From Apteryx mantelli (lineage: Eukaryota; Chordata; Aves; Apterygiformes; Apterygidae), in assembly GCF_036417845.1 (NCBI RefSeq), contig NC_089978.1, positions 128,494,183 to 128,558,182 of the forward strand: a stretch of DNA of 64,000 bases, written 5' to 3'. The position numbers and the translations under genes were made by a program. This document shows, piece after piece, positions 26,805-42,800 of this stretch; position 1 is the stretch's first letter; the number at the start of each line of letters is the position of its first letter. The notes under the pieces were generated by a model, which did no database searches, was not told the DNA's origin, and worked only from the letters and a program-made list of their open reading frames with translations.

Positions 26805-29508
26805 GAGTGATGCAGGTTTCTTGCACCAGCCAACCTGCTGTAAGCTCCCCCCCATCCTCTGCCAGTGGTCCTCAGCAGCCAGAGTCACTGCTCCTCCTTT
26901 ACTTCCTTGCTCCTGTGTGCTCCCAACTGCAGCTACAGAGAGCTGGTTCTTGCTTTTCATGCACTAAAGCTCCCTGTGCTGAGAATTGATGAACACAGAG
27001 GAAATGGTATTGGTATTTGCTTCCTGTCCATTGACCTTTTGTATCTGATCTCACAGTGAGAATTTTATCACTGGGAATTGGGGAAAGATTATTTTTATCT
27101 TACTACTTAAAGGATACTCAGCATATTCCAAAAAATATTCTTACAGCCCATCCCTCTCACCCTATCTTTCCCCAAATATCTAACAGCCTAGCACCTTTCC
27201 TCTAAAAGGCATTGGCAATCACTTCTCCCCTGCAGGGAGGAAGGTAAGCAGGTACATTTGCATTGCAGAAACTCTGTTGCTGCGATTAAAAATATATCTA
27301 CACAGTTGGGGTGTTCTGTCTTTTTGTACCATTTGCTTTATTTGTTTTTTGAAACTGTTTGGGGATTATTTTGCCCCCATATATACACAAATGAATACTG
27401 AAGGTCAGTGGTGAGCTGTGGGACTTTGTTTACAGCCAGAAGACCTCCTTAGCTTTTACAAGGTCTACTTCTCTCTGCTACCCTTAAAGCCTTTTTCTCT
27501 AAGCTACTACTGTTAATCTACCCATGTGATTAACAGTTCTGTCTTATACCAGCAAAGATATTTTCCCTAGATATAAGGTGAACCCCTCTGGAAATTAATG
27601 CACTGAATTTAACTTGATCAGAAAAATGTTAGCCTCCCCAAGCTTTGAAGACGCCAGGCTGAAATGAGTTGGTGCCTATTTGCCTGTTATTAGGAGGCAA
27701 AACTCTTCCCCCAAAACTACAGCCACAGCTGGTTTATGTATTTCCTTGGCTGTACTGAAATATGCCTGGTTGGAAGGGCTTCCATTCTTTGGTCAAACAG
27801 ATGCAAGATATCCACTAATGGAGGGGAAGCATCAGCATGCAGGCAACCATCCACGCCAAATACTAGGCACAAGTTTACTGAAAAGAGGCATAGCATCCAC
27901 TAGTGCTCAAAAGTAAAGCCGACTAAGTTCAAACAGAAAATGAAGCCCCCTGTGTTCACAGTTCTTATATCCAGAAAAGCCAACAGCAGTGATATAATGA
28001 AATCTTTGTCTCTTCTGGCTGCTGTTGCTGTAGTTTGACTTTCAGAAAGTCACTTTGTGACAATTTCAGCCAGCTACCTGGCTCTTTGGTAACTGCAGCT
28101 TGTGTTTCAATGCTGTGTGGTTTGGTGGTCAGGTGCAACAAGCATTTCTCATGCTTGGAGATGGGTCCAAGAGGCAAAGGTCACATTTAACTCTGACATG
28201 GAGATCTCTGCAGTGCAGGGCGTACCGTACCATAGCTTCAGCCATAGAATCTGTGGGTAACGTAACTCGTCAGTAAATGACAGAGGCAGCAAGAAACAAG
28301 GGTCCAAGTCATCAAAATCAGAGGCTTTCAGGTTCTTAATCATTTGGGGTTTAACTGGGAGAAAGGCACCCAAGCACTTGGAAGGATCTAGGGTCCATCT
28401 AGCAACTAGCAACAAGAAAGCTACTGAGAAAGGGAAAGGCAGCATTTCCCACAGCATGTGGTGCCACCTAGTTCAATTATCCTTGGGGTGAGGCCTTTTT
28501 TTTTTTTTTCCTTCCCGAAGGTATTAGCTCAGTACTGTCTAGAGGAAGAACTTGAAGATTCTGCTTTCTCCCTGACACTGAAAGTGATTGCTGCAAAATA
28601 ACCACTTTCATGTTTCTTTAATTATCCTTTTGGTTTCTGAGCCTTTGGATTGCAGTCTGGTCACAGCTCAGCAACTCACTGTGTGACTGTGAAGAGAGAA
28701 AAAGTATTTTGGGGATTTGGAATGGGGGTGAGGGGGTTGACTGGGTTTTTTTTAGAAGCCAAAACTCTCAATCTGCCTCTAGAGCTACAGCCAGCCACCA
28801 GGCAGCATGGTAATACTGTGGCAACAGCATCCATCACTGTTGTGTCCCAGACAGATGCTCCAAGTAACTGAGCTTCTGGACCTGGCTATTGATGTGTTTT
28901 CCATCCACCTCCAGCACAACCCTGGAGCTGGACTTAAATGCTGTAGCCCTGTGTTTGACTGTTTCCTCCTCCTCCTCCTCAGCTCTGAAGACAACAGTGC
29001 TTTGAGATCCTGTTTTACTTGAAATAGTAGAGTACCCGGAGTGACTGCATGACATTGTTTCCCTTGTACTATTCCTCCCTTGACACCTTACTTATTTTTA
29101 AGCCATTCTGCAGCAAGCTGGTAAGGAGTTCTGTTGAGATACATGTCATTCCTCTAGCACAGGGAGAAATAGCCTTATCCTTCTTCCCCTCCATCTAACT
29201 ACTGATATACCAAATGCTGGGTCTATCTATCCTCCTGGGTGTCTCAGAGCATGCTGCTAAGTAGTTACTCATTGGTTATTCGTGACTCAGCCTCCGAGAC
29301 AGCCAGGTTTGCTAACATTTGTTTAGTGCTGCTACCACTCTAGCTAGGCTTTTATTTCCGTCTCGTGGTCAAAGCAAGCAACAACACTCACCTCAGTACT
29401 CTGAAAAGTACTTTTTTTTTTTTGGGGGGGGGGGTAAAAGATTTCATCCAGTTCAAAGTAAAACACTTTAGTTTACTCTCGGGGCTATTGTTGTTACTTT
29501 TTAATATT
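26805..29508. other. 5' flank of the CD200R1-like gene, no genes seen
   Basis: No CpG island, as expected for a tissue-restricted immune gene. I recognise no coding exon. A 102-codon minus frame at 28149-28457 starts with a hydrophobic stretch but has no domain, and I found no splice partner for it. A T12G11 tract lies at 29412-29434. Confidence 0.5.
29412..29434 (+). repeat. T12G11 tract
   Basis: Twelve T followed directly by eleven G, 80 bp before the solo LTR at 29514. Similar in form to the T8G11 tract at 13408. Confidence 0.9.
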
Positions 29509-29513
29509 GATGT

Positions 29514-30292
29514 TGATGGGCGAGTGAAGAGTTAACAGGACTGAAGTTTGTCAATTGATATGCAGAAGAACTGATAGCACCAGAGCTGACCTGCGCAAAG
29601 CTGCTGAACAGAGGACTTAACAGGACTAAAGTCGTCTACCAACCGATATGCGCAAGGACTGATATGCGCAAGGCTGCGGAACGGCAGCATTAACAAGACT
29701 GGAGAAGTGAAGTCTGCCACCTGGAATCTGCACGGACCCCCGGGGAGGGGAGAAGCAATACGGAGGTGTTGGGGTCTTGCCTCGCTAGCAGGGTCCTCCC
29801 AAGCAGACAAACAAACAGTCCTGTGATTGCGAAACTTGCTAAAAGCCAGCAAAAGCAGTGTTTGCCCAGAGCCCCAGCCGTATAAAAAGAGACTTGGCAG
29901 CTAGGAGAGTTTGAGCAGGGATGGGAACGTGACCTGATCATCCTCTCCGGCTGGACCGTGAGTATTCCCCCCCCTCCCCTTTTCCTGGGACGCTGGGTTA
30001 AGGTAACTCCTCGAGGTCGAGAGCCCTCTCACTAGGAGAGTGAACAAGAAAGCTTTCAAGTAGGGATAAGCAGTCCTTCCAATTAATAGCGCAGTAATCG
30101 ACGGTTTCAGGTTATCCTTTCTAAATTAGTAACTGATGGTTTTGTGTTATCCTTCCTAAATTAGTAATCGCATTATTTTAATGGATGTTACTAATCCAAG
30201 AACTTGTGTGAGGAAATAAACATCTTTTTTATTATTATTATATTACTGTCTCAGTCGTTGCTATCGAACCTTCATAGCATGACAGCGTGACA
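29514..30292 (+). mobile_element. Solo LTR of an endogenous retrovirus (ERVL-type by 5-bp duplication)
   Basis: A 779-bp fossil LTR that starts TGATG, ends ACA and is flanked by perfect 5-bp direct repeats GATGT (29509-29513 and 30293-30297). It has a TATA box (TATAAAAA at 29881) and a poly(A) signal AATAAA (30215-30220) in order in plus orientation. The U3 part holds three imperfect units beginning TTAACARGACTRRAG near 29532, 29618 and 29691, plus two adjacent ATATGCGCAAGG units. The R/U5 side has a short internal repeat and a TTATTATTATTA stretch. A 5-bp duplication suits ERVL-type elements, though family assignment is inference. The intact duplication suggests a fairly recent insertion. 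It lies 2.7 kb upstream of the CD200R1-like start and in the opposite orientation. Confidence 0.8.
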
Positions 30293-30297
30293 GATGT

Positions 30298-33900
<3,603 letters not shown>

Positions 33901-34074
33901 AAAGACTGGTTCCTGATCTACTCGGCACATCCAGAACAGAAGGTACCAAATCTACAACTCTGGCGCTTTTTTTTTTTTTTGGTAAATAACCTGAAGTGCT
34001 AGAATTTATTTTTTGGATAAACTTGTCTAAGTTTTTGATTAATTTAAATATTTGTAAGGATAAGCTTTTTGTTT

Positions 34075-34080
34075 AATAAA
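34075..34080 (+). terminator. GTPBP8: Poly(A) signal AATAAA of GTPBP8
   Basis: AATAAA lies 175 nt downstream of the GTPBP8 stop codon. It implies a short 3' UTR. Confidence 0.7.
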
Positions 34081-36110
34081 CTCATCATTCAGGAAATTTG
34101 CAGTGCAAATTAATGCACTTTATTATCAAATGGTTTTATAAAACCTACGTGATTGTGCCAAGAAGGGAAAAACAAAGAGAACTCTACAGAGGAGCTAGGT
34201 TTTAATATAGCATTTCCTCTCTCTCTCCAGCTAAGTGTTCAAAAAGCTACTACTGCATGCCTAAACTCTGCTGTATTTAGGAAACTAGAGACAGTCCAGT
34301 AATCTGATTAATAAAAAGGCATTTAGTTTAGAAAAGAAAAACTATTGCTCTAATACTAAACAAGCCATGCTTGCCAACTTGAATTGAATGATATTAAGAA
34401 GTTCACCAGTTTCAGCTTATTTAGCTGCCTGCTATAAGACTGTCTGGAGTAGAAATGGACAACACTTCACTTGTGAAGGTGTTTTTAGGAGAGATCTGGC
34501 TGGGAAGCTGCATCGTGTAACTCCTCTGCCTCATGCATTCAACAGGTGCAGTGTGATAGCATGCCTTACTTGTATACACCAAGTTGTCCCTGTTCCAGGT
34601 GGATGAAGAAACGGACACATCTTTAATGGGATCTGCCTTTTGATTGCTGTTGGCTTGGAACAGAGTGAGATAAATGAATGACACCTGGGGAGCTGTCTCC
34701 TTCTGCATTTTATCATCAGTCAGTGCTGCATTTACCTTCTGTTTTAAATCCAGCATGAAGTTCTGCAGCTGCACTCTGAACTGCCGAAGATGAGACATGT
34801 TTGTTATATGCATCTTTCTACACGGGGAGCTGAAGCACAATAGTAAGGCCCAGTAACAGCTGGCAGGTTTCTCATGGCATCTCAAACAGGTTCAGCAGCT
34901 CCTTCACTGTGGGGCCTTGGACTGTTGGGACCACTTCTACAGTCATACAGGAGGCTGTATGATGAGATAGTGCAGGATTTCAACTCAGTCTTTCAAGAGG
35001 GCCCCTCCCTACCACAAACACAGTAATTAAAAAAAAAAAAATCCCACCTTATCTTCTGTGGGAGTTGTTCATCCATCTTGCAAATTTCTTTCAATAGTTT
35101 TAGAGCCATTCTCTTCTCTACTACCTTTGTATTCGTCTTCAAGAAATGGTATTTCATTAAAATCAGTTCAGCAATTTATCTGTGGCCCCTTTGTCTCTCC
35201 TTTCTCTGACATCTTTTGACCTAGTTTAGGCTAACAGCGTAAGACGTATCTCACTAAAAAACCCAAAAAACATTGTTTATTTAGATGTCTACAGAAGTCA
35301 AGGATTACTGCAAAGAAAGTGAAAGAGGATATACGGTTCACATTCTACTTGTTCTTTGGCTTAGGGGAAGTCATGCTGAGCTGCGCTTGGCACCTGGACA
35401 AGGAGGGGCTGCCACGGCCAGGACTTGCGGATACCGCTGCCGGCTTCTTCGCAGGACGCTCAGTTACAGCAGCCCCTGAGCAGCGTACGCGGGAGTTACC
35501 AGAACGCACCACGCTGACTGAGGCCTGCTAGTGATCAAAGAGTGAACTCCATCCTCCAGATTAAATTTAAAAGTTGTGGCTGTGGGGAAACAGCCATGCT
35601 TGCAGGAATTAGCTTTGGTTTCTGAGCTGTTTCGTGATACTCGGCCAATTGTGCTTTGATCTATGAAGTCTTGGGAGTTAGGGAAAGGAGAGACTTAACT
35701 GAAAAGACCCAACATCCCTTCCTTTGTTTCCCTAATTCTAGGGCTCATTAAGTGCATGTTTTCCTTTGGGGTGTCTATCCTCACTGTAAAGAACAGTGAG
35801 ACCATCTTATTGCTTCTCTTCAAAGCTGCCAGCAGTTTCATTCACCGGCTCTTTGCTTTTAGCATACTTAAGCTCCTCGTCATGCAGCACTTTTGCTCCA
35901 TCTCTAGCTCCTTGGTGAGCTTGCCGATGGATTGCCAGAGTCCATTTTTCTCGTGGTTTATCTTGTGTTTGCACCTGTGTAATACTCACTATCCTCAGTG
36001 CATTGCATTCGGGTAGCTTCCTTCTTCAGTGCTCCAGCTTCCAGTCCTGCATGGACAGCAACAGAAAAAGAGGTGCAAATCTTAACTCCAGTGCTAAGAC
36101 GCATCTGCTC
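34081..36110. other. GTPBP8-TAF13 interval with unassigned minus-strand open blocks
   Basis: No known gene recognised. Several minus-strand pieces look codon-like. One at 35524-35349 sits between a CAG acceptor and a GT donor and is rich in Ser, Pro, Lys and Arg (VTERPAKKPAAVSASPGRGS). One ending at a GT donor at 35048 reads VVEKRMALKLLKEICKMDEQ. One near 35985-35845 reads WQSIGKLTKELEMEQK. I could not join them in one phase, so they may be remains of a coiled-coil gene or chance. Confidence 0.3.
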
Positions 36111-36223
36111 AACACTGTTATCCTCTCGCTGCTCGCGTTGCCTGCGGCGCCGCGCCGCTGCCTTCCGCCAGCTCGGCGGGGCGCTGGCGGGGCGCTGGCG
36201 GGGCGGGGCCCCCGCCGTACGGC

Positions 36224-36234
36224 AAGATGGCGGC
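36224..36234 (+). promoter_or_regulatory. YY1-type motif AAGATGGCGGC
   Basis: Exact match to the AAGATGGCGGC element common just downstream of transcription starts of housekeeping genes. It lies 80-90 nt upstream of the TAF13 start codon and carries an ATG that opens a short upstream frame. Confidence 0.6.
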
Positions 36235-36325
36235 GCCCAGGCGCGGCAGGGGCGCCGGAAGCCCGGCCGGCCCGAGCGGAAGCGGCGCGCAGCAGCGAGC
36301 GGGGCCGGGCGGCGATGGCGGATGA
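36227..36325 (+). CDS. Possible upstream ORF overlapping the TAF13 start
   Basis: An ATG inside the YY1-type motif opens 32 codons (MAAPRRGRG...) in a different frame and stops at a TGA overlapping the second and third codons after the TAF13 ATG at 36315. It matters only if transcription starts upstream of 36227. Product function is not expected; a regulatory role is inference. Confidence 0.3.
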   Translation: MAAPRRGRGAGSPAGPSGSGAQQRAGPGGDGG

Positions 36326-38329
36326 GGAGGAGGACGCGCCGGTGAGCGGGGGGCCGGGGCGGGCGGGGGGCGCCCCGCGGTGGCCGGCGCTGACCGAAAT
36401 ATCTTTCCGCAGTTTGAGGAAGACGCGGAGGAAGCGGGCGGAGGCCTGGACGGGGCGCAAGGCCGGCGGAAGAGGCTGTTCTCCAAGGAGCGTGAGTCCG
36501 GGCCGCGCCGGGGGCCCGCGCCCGGCACCGGCCGCTCGTTACGCGGCAGACGGTGGCTTTACGAACAAAGTGCTGCTTGCAGCGATGGCTGCACGTCTCA
36601 GGCAGCTGGGCAGTTTTAGAACTCATTGTCTTTATTAACAAAGCAATGGCTTTCGTTCCCTCCCCACGCCGAAAGCAGAGCGCGCTGTCCTATAGGACAG
36701 AACGTTTTTGCCCTTGCATCAGCTGAACCTAACCATGGCAAACACAAAGCAGCGCAATGTCCATTATTTGGCAGCCTAAGTGCATTTTAAAGTGTCTGTC
36801 ATCAGATGCACTTTTCTGCGTACATACTGTGCTCTTGCTGGGTTCTGCCTATTTCCCATATGTTCTCCAAAGAATTGTCCTGTCCAGCAGTCAGGAACGC
36901 TATCCTGTTGCATAAGCTTGTAGACTAGTAAGCCTGAAGCACTAGATGCATGCTGCTGGCTGTGCTGAATGACCAGAAAAAAGGAGGATCATGCTGAGTA
37001 TTTCTTTCTGCAGTAAGATGCATGATGTATGGATTTGGGGATGACCAGAACCCTTACACAGAATCAGTGGATATTCTTGAGGATCTGGTAATAGAGTTCA
37101 TCACAGAAATGGTAAGTCAAATTTAGATGTTATGATAAAAAAAAAACAGCTCTTATTAGTATTTCAAATGCACTGATTATTACATCCCAGTTGGACAGAG
37201 GATAGGATGTTCCTAGCAGAACACATCTCAACAAAAAGGGATGAATTCATTTTCTAAGGGTGTTAAAAGCAGGTTCAAAGATTCCCATTAAGATTTTAGT
37301 TTTCTGTAGGCTAATACTTCAGACTCAACTACTGCATTATCCCAAGCCAACAGCTCTGATGCTACTAGGAAGAATCCCAGATTAGCCTTTGCTCCTCCAG
37401 GATTAAGTGGAAACTAATGCATTTTGCTCCTTGTGGATTTGGAACAGTGCCTTCATCTTTAAGGGGCAGATAGAGTGATATTTTAGAGGTGCAGCTGACT
37501 TTGCAGCCCACTGTGGCATCACTGCATATACAGATGACAGAAAATAAGGATCAGCTTTGAAAGTTAAGCTACTTCTGTGTTGTCACAGTTTTTTTACAAG
37601 GCTGGGAATGCATCGCTGTCCCACAAAATGAATACAAGCTTCTGCTGGCTTAAGCAATCACTGATCCAGATGTTCGGATGCTGTTTGAGAGGGTGGTGGG
37701 TTTTTTTTTTCTTTTATCAAGTCTTCCCTGCTGTTTGTGAATCCCCCTTTCTCTTGAAAGGTTGGCCTTGCCTTCTCTTATCAAAGTGCCCTAAACTGTC
37801 CTCAGATTTGGTACTGCATATTTTATGCAGATTCTCCTTGATGCTGTTCTTCCTTAAGCACTCTGCAGGTTTGGTCTCCCCTATGTGTAGCAAGGCTTTA
37901 GTTTTGATGTCATTATGATTGTGTATGTATAGTGGCACATGCCAGGTGTAGGTGTCAATGAGCTGGGAATAGCAGACTGACAAAAAGTTCATGGGAGTGC
38001 ACTCCAGAGTGCGTCTGTGACTAGGATGATGGTGCCCAGATCCTGAAATTGCTTACCTTTTGCTTATAAAGCGACAAGAAATAAAATGGAATTGAAAGCT
38101 TAAAAAAATAATTAAGGGTCAAAGGCACACTGCTAACTTTCTCTTTTTCCTCTAATAGACACACAAGGCCATGTCAATTGGGCGGCAGGGTCGTGTACAG
38201 GTTGAGGACATTGTCTTTCTAATCCGCAAGGACCCCCGGAAGTTTGCCAGAGTTAAGGACCTCCTGACTATGAATGAAGAACTGAAACGAGCCAGAAAGG
38301 CCTTTGATGAAGCAAACTATGGATCTTGA
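36315..38329 (+). CDS. TAF13: TFIID subunit TAF13, four exons
   Basis: Exons 36315-36341, 36413-36491, 37014-37111 and 38159-38329 give 124 aa, the human length. The start MADEEED is identical to human. After an acidic variable stretch come GRRKRLFSKELRCMMYGFGD, NPYTESVDILEDLVIEFITE, the IGRQGRVQVEDIVFLIRKDP segment and the C-terminal ARKAFDEANYGS, all virtually identical to the human protein as I know it. TAF13 is a histone-fold protein that pairs with TAF11 in TFIID and contacts TBP during RNA polymerase II initiation. It is intron-bearing, so not a retrocopy. It lies 2.4 kb downstream of GTPBP8 on the same strand and converges on NEPRO. In human it is on 1p13, so its place here is notable. 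Confidence 0.97.
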
Positions 38330-38788
38330 TTCTCTGCACATGCTACACAGCTTGGGCACCTCCTGCCCAAAAGCAAGGAATTAATGTGTTCTGTTGGAGG
38401 TTTTTTTTCAGGATGGAGATCGGTGCTGGGATGTCTGCCTTGGTTCTCAGCCTTTACTCAGAAGTATTCAAGCCTCTGAATGTTATCTGATTGTATGTGG
38501 TATATTTAGGTATTTTTATACCATTTTTTGAAATTCAAGAAGTGTGAAAGTGAGCACTGAAAGTTCTTGTAATGGTGAGAAGTCTGTCTGAAGTAGGACT
38601 ATATTCTGTCAGGTATCTAGAGGGCTAATGAGAGCTGATTCTTTACAACTACTTCAGTAATTATTAGCTATTCCCTTGACAGGAGACCTAGAAAATGGAT
38701 CTTGGATAACTGGACAGACTGTGACTTCAAGCACAAACCATTAGAACTTCTGCTCTCTTCCCTGTCCCTGCTCCATATATGCTTTTTG

Positions 38789-38794
38789 AATAAA
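38789..38794 (+). terminator. TAF13: Poly(A) signal AATAAA of TAF13
   Basis: AATAAA 460 nt after the TAF13 stop codon, the first canonical hexamer seen in the 3' UTR. Confidence 0.7.
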
Positions 38795-39778
38795 ACATCT
38801 TACACTCATGCCCAGTTCTCATAACTAAAATTACACTGATGAATTCTCACAAGTTGCATAATATGGATTTCTTAGCACTAATGATCAAGTATTCTTAGTC
38901 TGGTAGAAAGGTTATTTTTTTTATTCTGCCTCAGTGGACATAGCTTTCTTGTTCTCATTTCTCCCTAGGAAATGGGAGTTCACCTATCCCAGATTTACTT
39001 GCCCTTAGATGCTTGCCTTCTCCTGCCCTTGTTAGGCAGGTGCTCCACAGTAAAGCTGACTGGAGACAGTTTTTCCATAGTCTTTCCTGGTGATCCAGAT
39101 CTTGAGCCTTAGTTACAAGCAAGAGCCAGACAGAAAGCACTAACTGCATTGCTTGCTCTAATGGTTATTACTCCCCAAATGGATGATGGAGTAGCTCCTC
39201 CTTACTTTGCCAAGCAGGCAGCAACTGTGGTTGCATTAAAAAGATTGCAAGATGGTGGGGGACATGCTTGCAGGTAAGGAGCTGAGTGTTGCAGTCAGCT
39301 TTTCACCATTTCTGGAGCAGTTCAAAGGCATATGGTAGATTCAGCTAACCTCCTCCCCCCACAGCTCCCATTTCAAGATAAGGATAACGAATGCTGAACA
39401 GTGATAACACTGCAAGTCAAGGCTGTCCCAATATAAGCAGAAGGAAGACAAGTCTTTTATCCTAAGCAGCAGTAGGTGATGAGCTGCAGCCTTCTGCCCT
39501 GGATGGTAATTATTTGCAGTGCAGATTTGACAGCAGCATTTAACATGTGGTACAGCAGTAGAGAAGGGGCACTGACTTAGAGGTAACTCAAAGCTGTTGT
39601 TCCTGGACAAGGCTAGCTCAAAAGATGACAGCTAATCTTCTGTTTGGGACATTCTTCCATAACAAATGGCTTGACAAAAATCTTAGTTTAACATAATTAC
39701 TACTTTCTTAGCAGTGCAGCCCTACTCAAGCGGAGTTCAGGGCATGAGTAACCAAGCCACTATCAGGGTTCTGAGGAT
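38795..39778. other. Convergent gap between TAF13 and NEPRO 3' ends
   Basis: No gene recognised. A minus-strand AATAAA (38925-38920) and the nearer minus-strand ATTAAA (39784-39779) are candidate 3' ends for NEPRO; if the far one is used, the NEPRO transcript ends close to the TAF13 poly(A) site. Confidence 0.5.
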
Positions 39779-39784
39779 TTTAAT
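39779..39784 (-). terminator. NEPRO: Candidate poly(A) signal ATTAAA of NEPRO
   Basis: TTTAAT on the plus strand reads ATTAAA on the minus strand, about 60 nt after the NEPRO stop. An AATAAA farther on (38925-38920) is an alternative. Confidence 0.4.
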
Positions 39785-39844
39785 TAGAAAAAAAAACAAA
39801 CAAGATTAGAATGACTTAACCCCTTTCCTGCTCCCAGCCCAGGA

Positions 39845-42800
39845 TCAGACACCCATTGCTGCAAAAATAGAATCAATATCCATGTTCTCAGTAGCTTCTT
39901 TCAGCATAGAGCCAGGGTTTTCTTCCAACAGCAGCTGCATAGGGGTCCCTGCTTTGCTTAGTTCTCCAGCAGCTGTATCAGCATTGGCACATCCTTCATG
40001 ACCCAAAGACCCAGCTTGGTAAACTGGGAGGAAGAATGAAAAACCACTCTCACAGACTCCAGAAAGCTCAGAAGGTTTTTGCTGAACAGTCTTCGGAGTT
40101 TTCTTCGACCGCTTGGACCATTTGATCTTTCTCTGACAGAACTGTGCCCCACGGTACTGCTTTGGCTGGCGTGCATTTTGCAAGCCAGAGAGGAGGTATT
40201 TACAGACAGATGTTTTGACACAGCATAGTTTCCTCTGCAAGCTTAAGGGGAGGAAGGTGCACAAAACATTACTTTAGCAGCTGTTAAAAATAGGTTATTT
40301 GGGATTTTGAGAGATTTGGTATTAGCCTTCTCTACCGTTTTCTTTATCATACCCTGGAGATGCAACAGCATCTTGTACAGTAGTAGCCAGGGCATTCAAA
40401 AGAAAGCCAACACTCCTTACACTATATAATAGCTACCCATTAGACATGCACACAGGTCAAGTTGCATTTTCATCCTCCCTCTTAGTTATGTATTCATGCA
40501 TTTGTTAAGCTTTTAAATCCTTTCCCAAGTGACTGATGCTGAACAACATATTCATATCGGAATGCCTAGTGGCTATATCTGTTGATCCTGTTTAAAATTA
40601 AAAAATGGGTTACACCACTGCATTTCCCTACGCTGTTGCAAAATACACATTATTAAAATGTAAAGTGTCAGACCAAGAAACCCCACACTCATATAAAATT
40701 ACCTGCATCCTTGAGCCTCCACATGGTGCAGCCGGTTGCTTTTCAGTAACTTATTACGCAGAAAATAAGCTGCTGATTTGAGTTTGTTGCCTTTGCACCA
40801 CAGAATAGCTTTTCTGAGTGCCTCTGACAATTCCCCAAAACAGGTAGCTTTTTGAAACATCTGTACAAGAGATCTAGTATGCTGTGATTTTGCTGTACGA
40901 GAGCAAAGTGACACTGACTCTGCTTTAGAAGGTGTTGACGTAATGCTTATATCCTGAAACAAAGCAAAATGGAAGTAGTTAGCCTTTTAAAAACACAACA
41001 CACCTGATCCTTTGTAGGAAAGAAGCAAAGCACTGAGGTATTTGTGACAACGTTCTTTATAAGGAGAAAGTGGAAGAGCAGTCTTGTTTACTGGAATACA
41101 AAAAGAAGAGGCAGACAATTAAAATTTGTATTCCTGTCTACTACTGACTTGCTCTTGTGTTTTCAGTTGTATTTCCCCTCTGTGAAATAAAGAATGAGAT
41201 ACCAATACATGCTCAAACTCATAAAAAAGATTAATAGTGTTTTTCAATGCAAAGCTTCCATGCTGACCTGGCTGGTCAGAAAAGCAAAACTAAGGAAAAC
41301 ACAGCTAGTGCTTTAGCAGTAGGTATTCTAGAAGGCAGGAAGAGGGGGAAAGGGGACATTTTCACTCACAGATATTATGTTTTGAGTCTAAGGGTATTTT
41401 AAAGTTATAAAAACCGGTGTAAAATGGTGCTACACAAACCTCTTGGGCTGGACGTTTGGATGGTCTGAGCAAGCTCTTTACATCAAACCCAAGGTGCTTC
41501 CCTACAGAGAGAGAGAGGAGAATTGTCATTATGAAATAAAGACAGTCTTAATTCTTCCCACAGACACTTGCTGTTGTCAGCAGCCTCACATCTGCGCACT
41601 CAACACTTCTGGTCCAAACAGCAAGGAAGGGGAAGGGGACTACACTCATCTCATGTGGCCACTGGCAGGGGATGAAGAAGATTTAGTGAATTACACATGG
41701 CTGTAAAGGAGACTTCCATCGGTGAAAGCCTTATACAAGAACCTGGATGCCTGCAGTCACTGGCCATACCCATGACTGTCTGGGGAGAGCCCAGAACTAG
41801 CAGGCACAAGACACAAGTACCTAAGAACTGCAGACAGTTCTCTTAGCTTCCCTCACTATCCTCAGGCCCCATCTATAAAGATGCAGGAAAATACTGCTGA
41901 CTATCTACAGGATCTATTTACTGTACTCATTACAGCAACACTGACATCATCTGCAGCGTTGTAAAGACATGGGTATATGACAGCGTTCTCCTCCTTGTTC
42001 AAGGACAGAAAAGGGGAGTTTGTACTGGGACCGTACTCTGTAGCTGGCAGAAGTGCTTGGCTCTGTTGGACAGAAGTTGGGGTCAGTGGCAGTTTCTGAG
42101 ATGCCAGAAACGAGTAGCGCTGTGGCACAATGCTTTACCTCTGCTGGCTCTGGTAACCAGAACCGGCTTTCCGATGTCTGTGGGGCACGGGATGCTCTTG
42201 TTTTCCACGACACTTGTGCAGGTCACCAAATCTCTCTTTTTCCCAGCCTCTGATGCTGCCTCTGGCACTGCTAGGAAGAGCTTTTTCAGCCAGCTGGCAG
42301 CTTTTGTGGCTGTAAGTGCTTTAGCCTTTTTCTTCTTCACTTCAGAAGAGAGAGAAACTCCAAGAAAGTCACTGATGTCAGAAGGGAAGGTAAATCCCTT
42401 GATATAAGGCATCTGTTGGGTCTTTGACACGAGATGCAGTGATGTCGACAGCACCCCATATAAGGAAATGAGGCTCTGCAATACACACCGGTACTGAATC
42501 CTGAGGAGGTAAGACAGAAAGGTATGGAGATATCTCTAGCAGAACCATCATAGCTTGTGCTCGCTGAACAACTACCTTCAGCTTGAGAGACAGAGCTGAT
42601 GGAATTGATTCCAAGTAGCCCTTTCCTTATTCCCCCCTTGGTATAACCTTTTCTTTTTACACCCTATCACTGCATTTTCTTTAATATTAGTCTGAGCTCC
42701 TCATGTCAACATGCCTTCCATCTTTAAGGCAATGTTCAAGTTCAGAGCATAGGACTCACCTGTTTGGGAGCCTCTCCGCTTCCCTAGAGCTTTGTGTAGT

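Larger units (their letters stand above)
36115..36550. promoter_or_regulatory. CpG-island promoter of TAF13
   Basis: GC-rich, CpG-dense block around exons 1 and 2 of TAF13, including repeats of a GGCGCTGGCGGGGC unit near 36180. No TATA box is seen. Confidence 0.7.

Noticed and set aside
28149-28457. Minus frame with hydrophobic start as a second CD200R-type signal exon
   Set aside because: No matching donor phase or downstream Ig exon, and the frame continues without Ig features.
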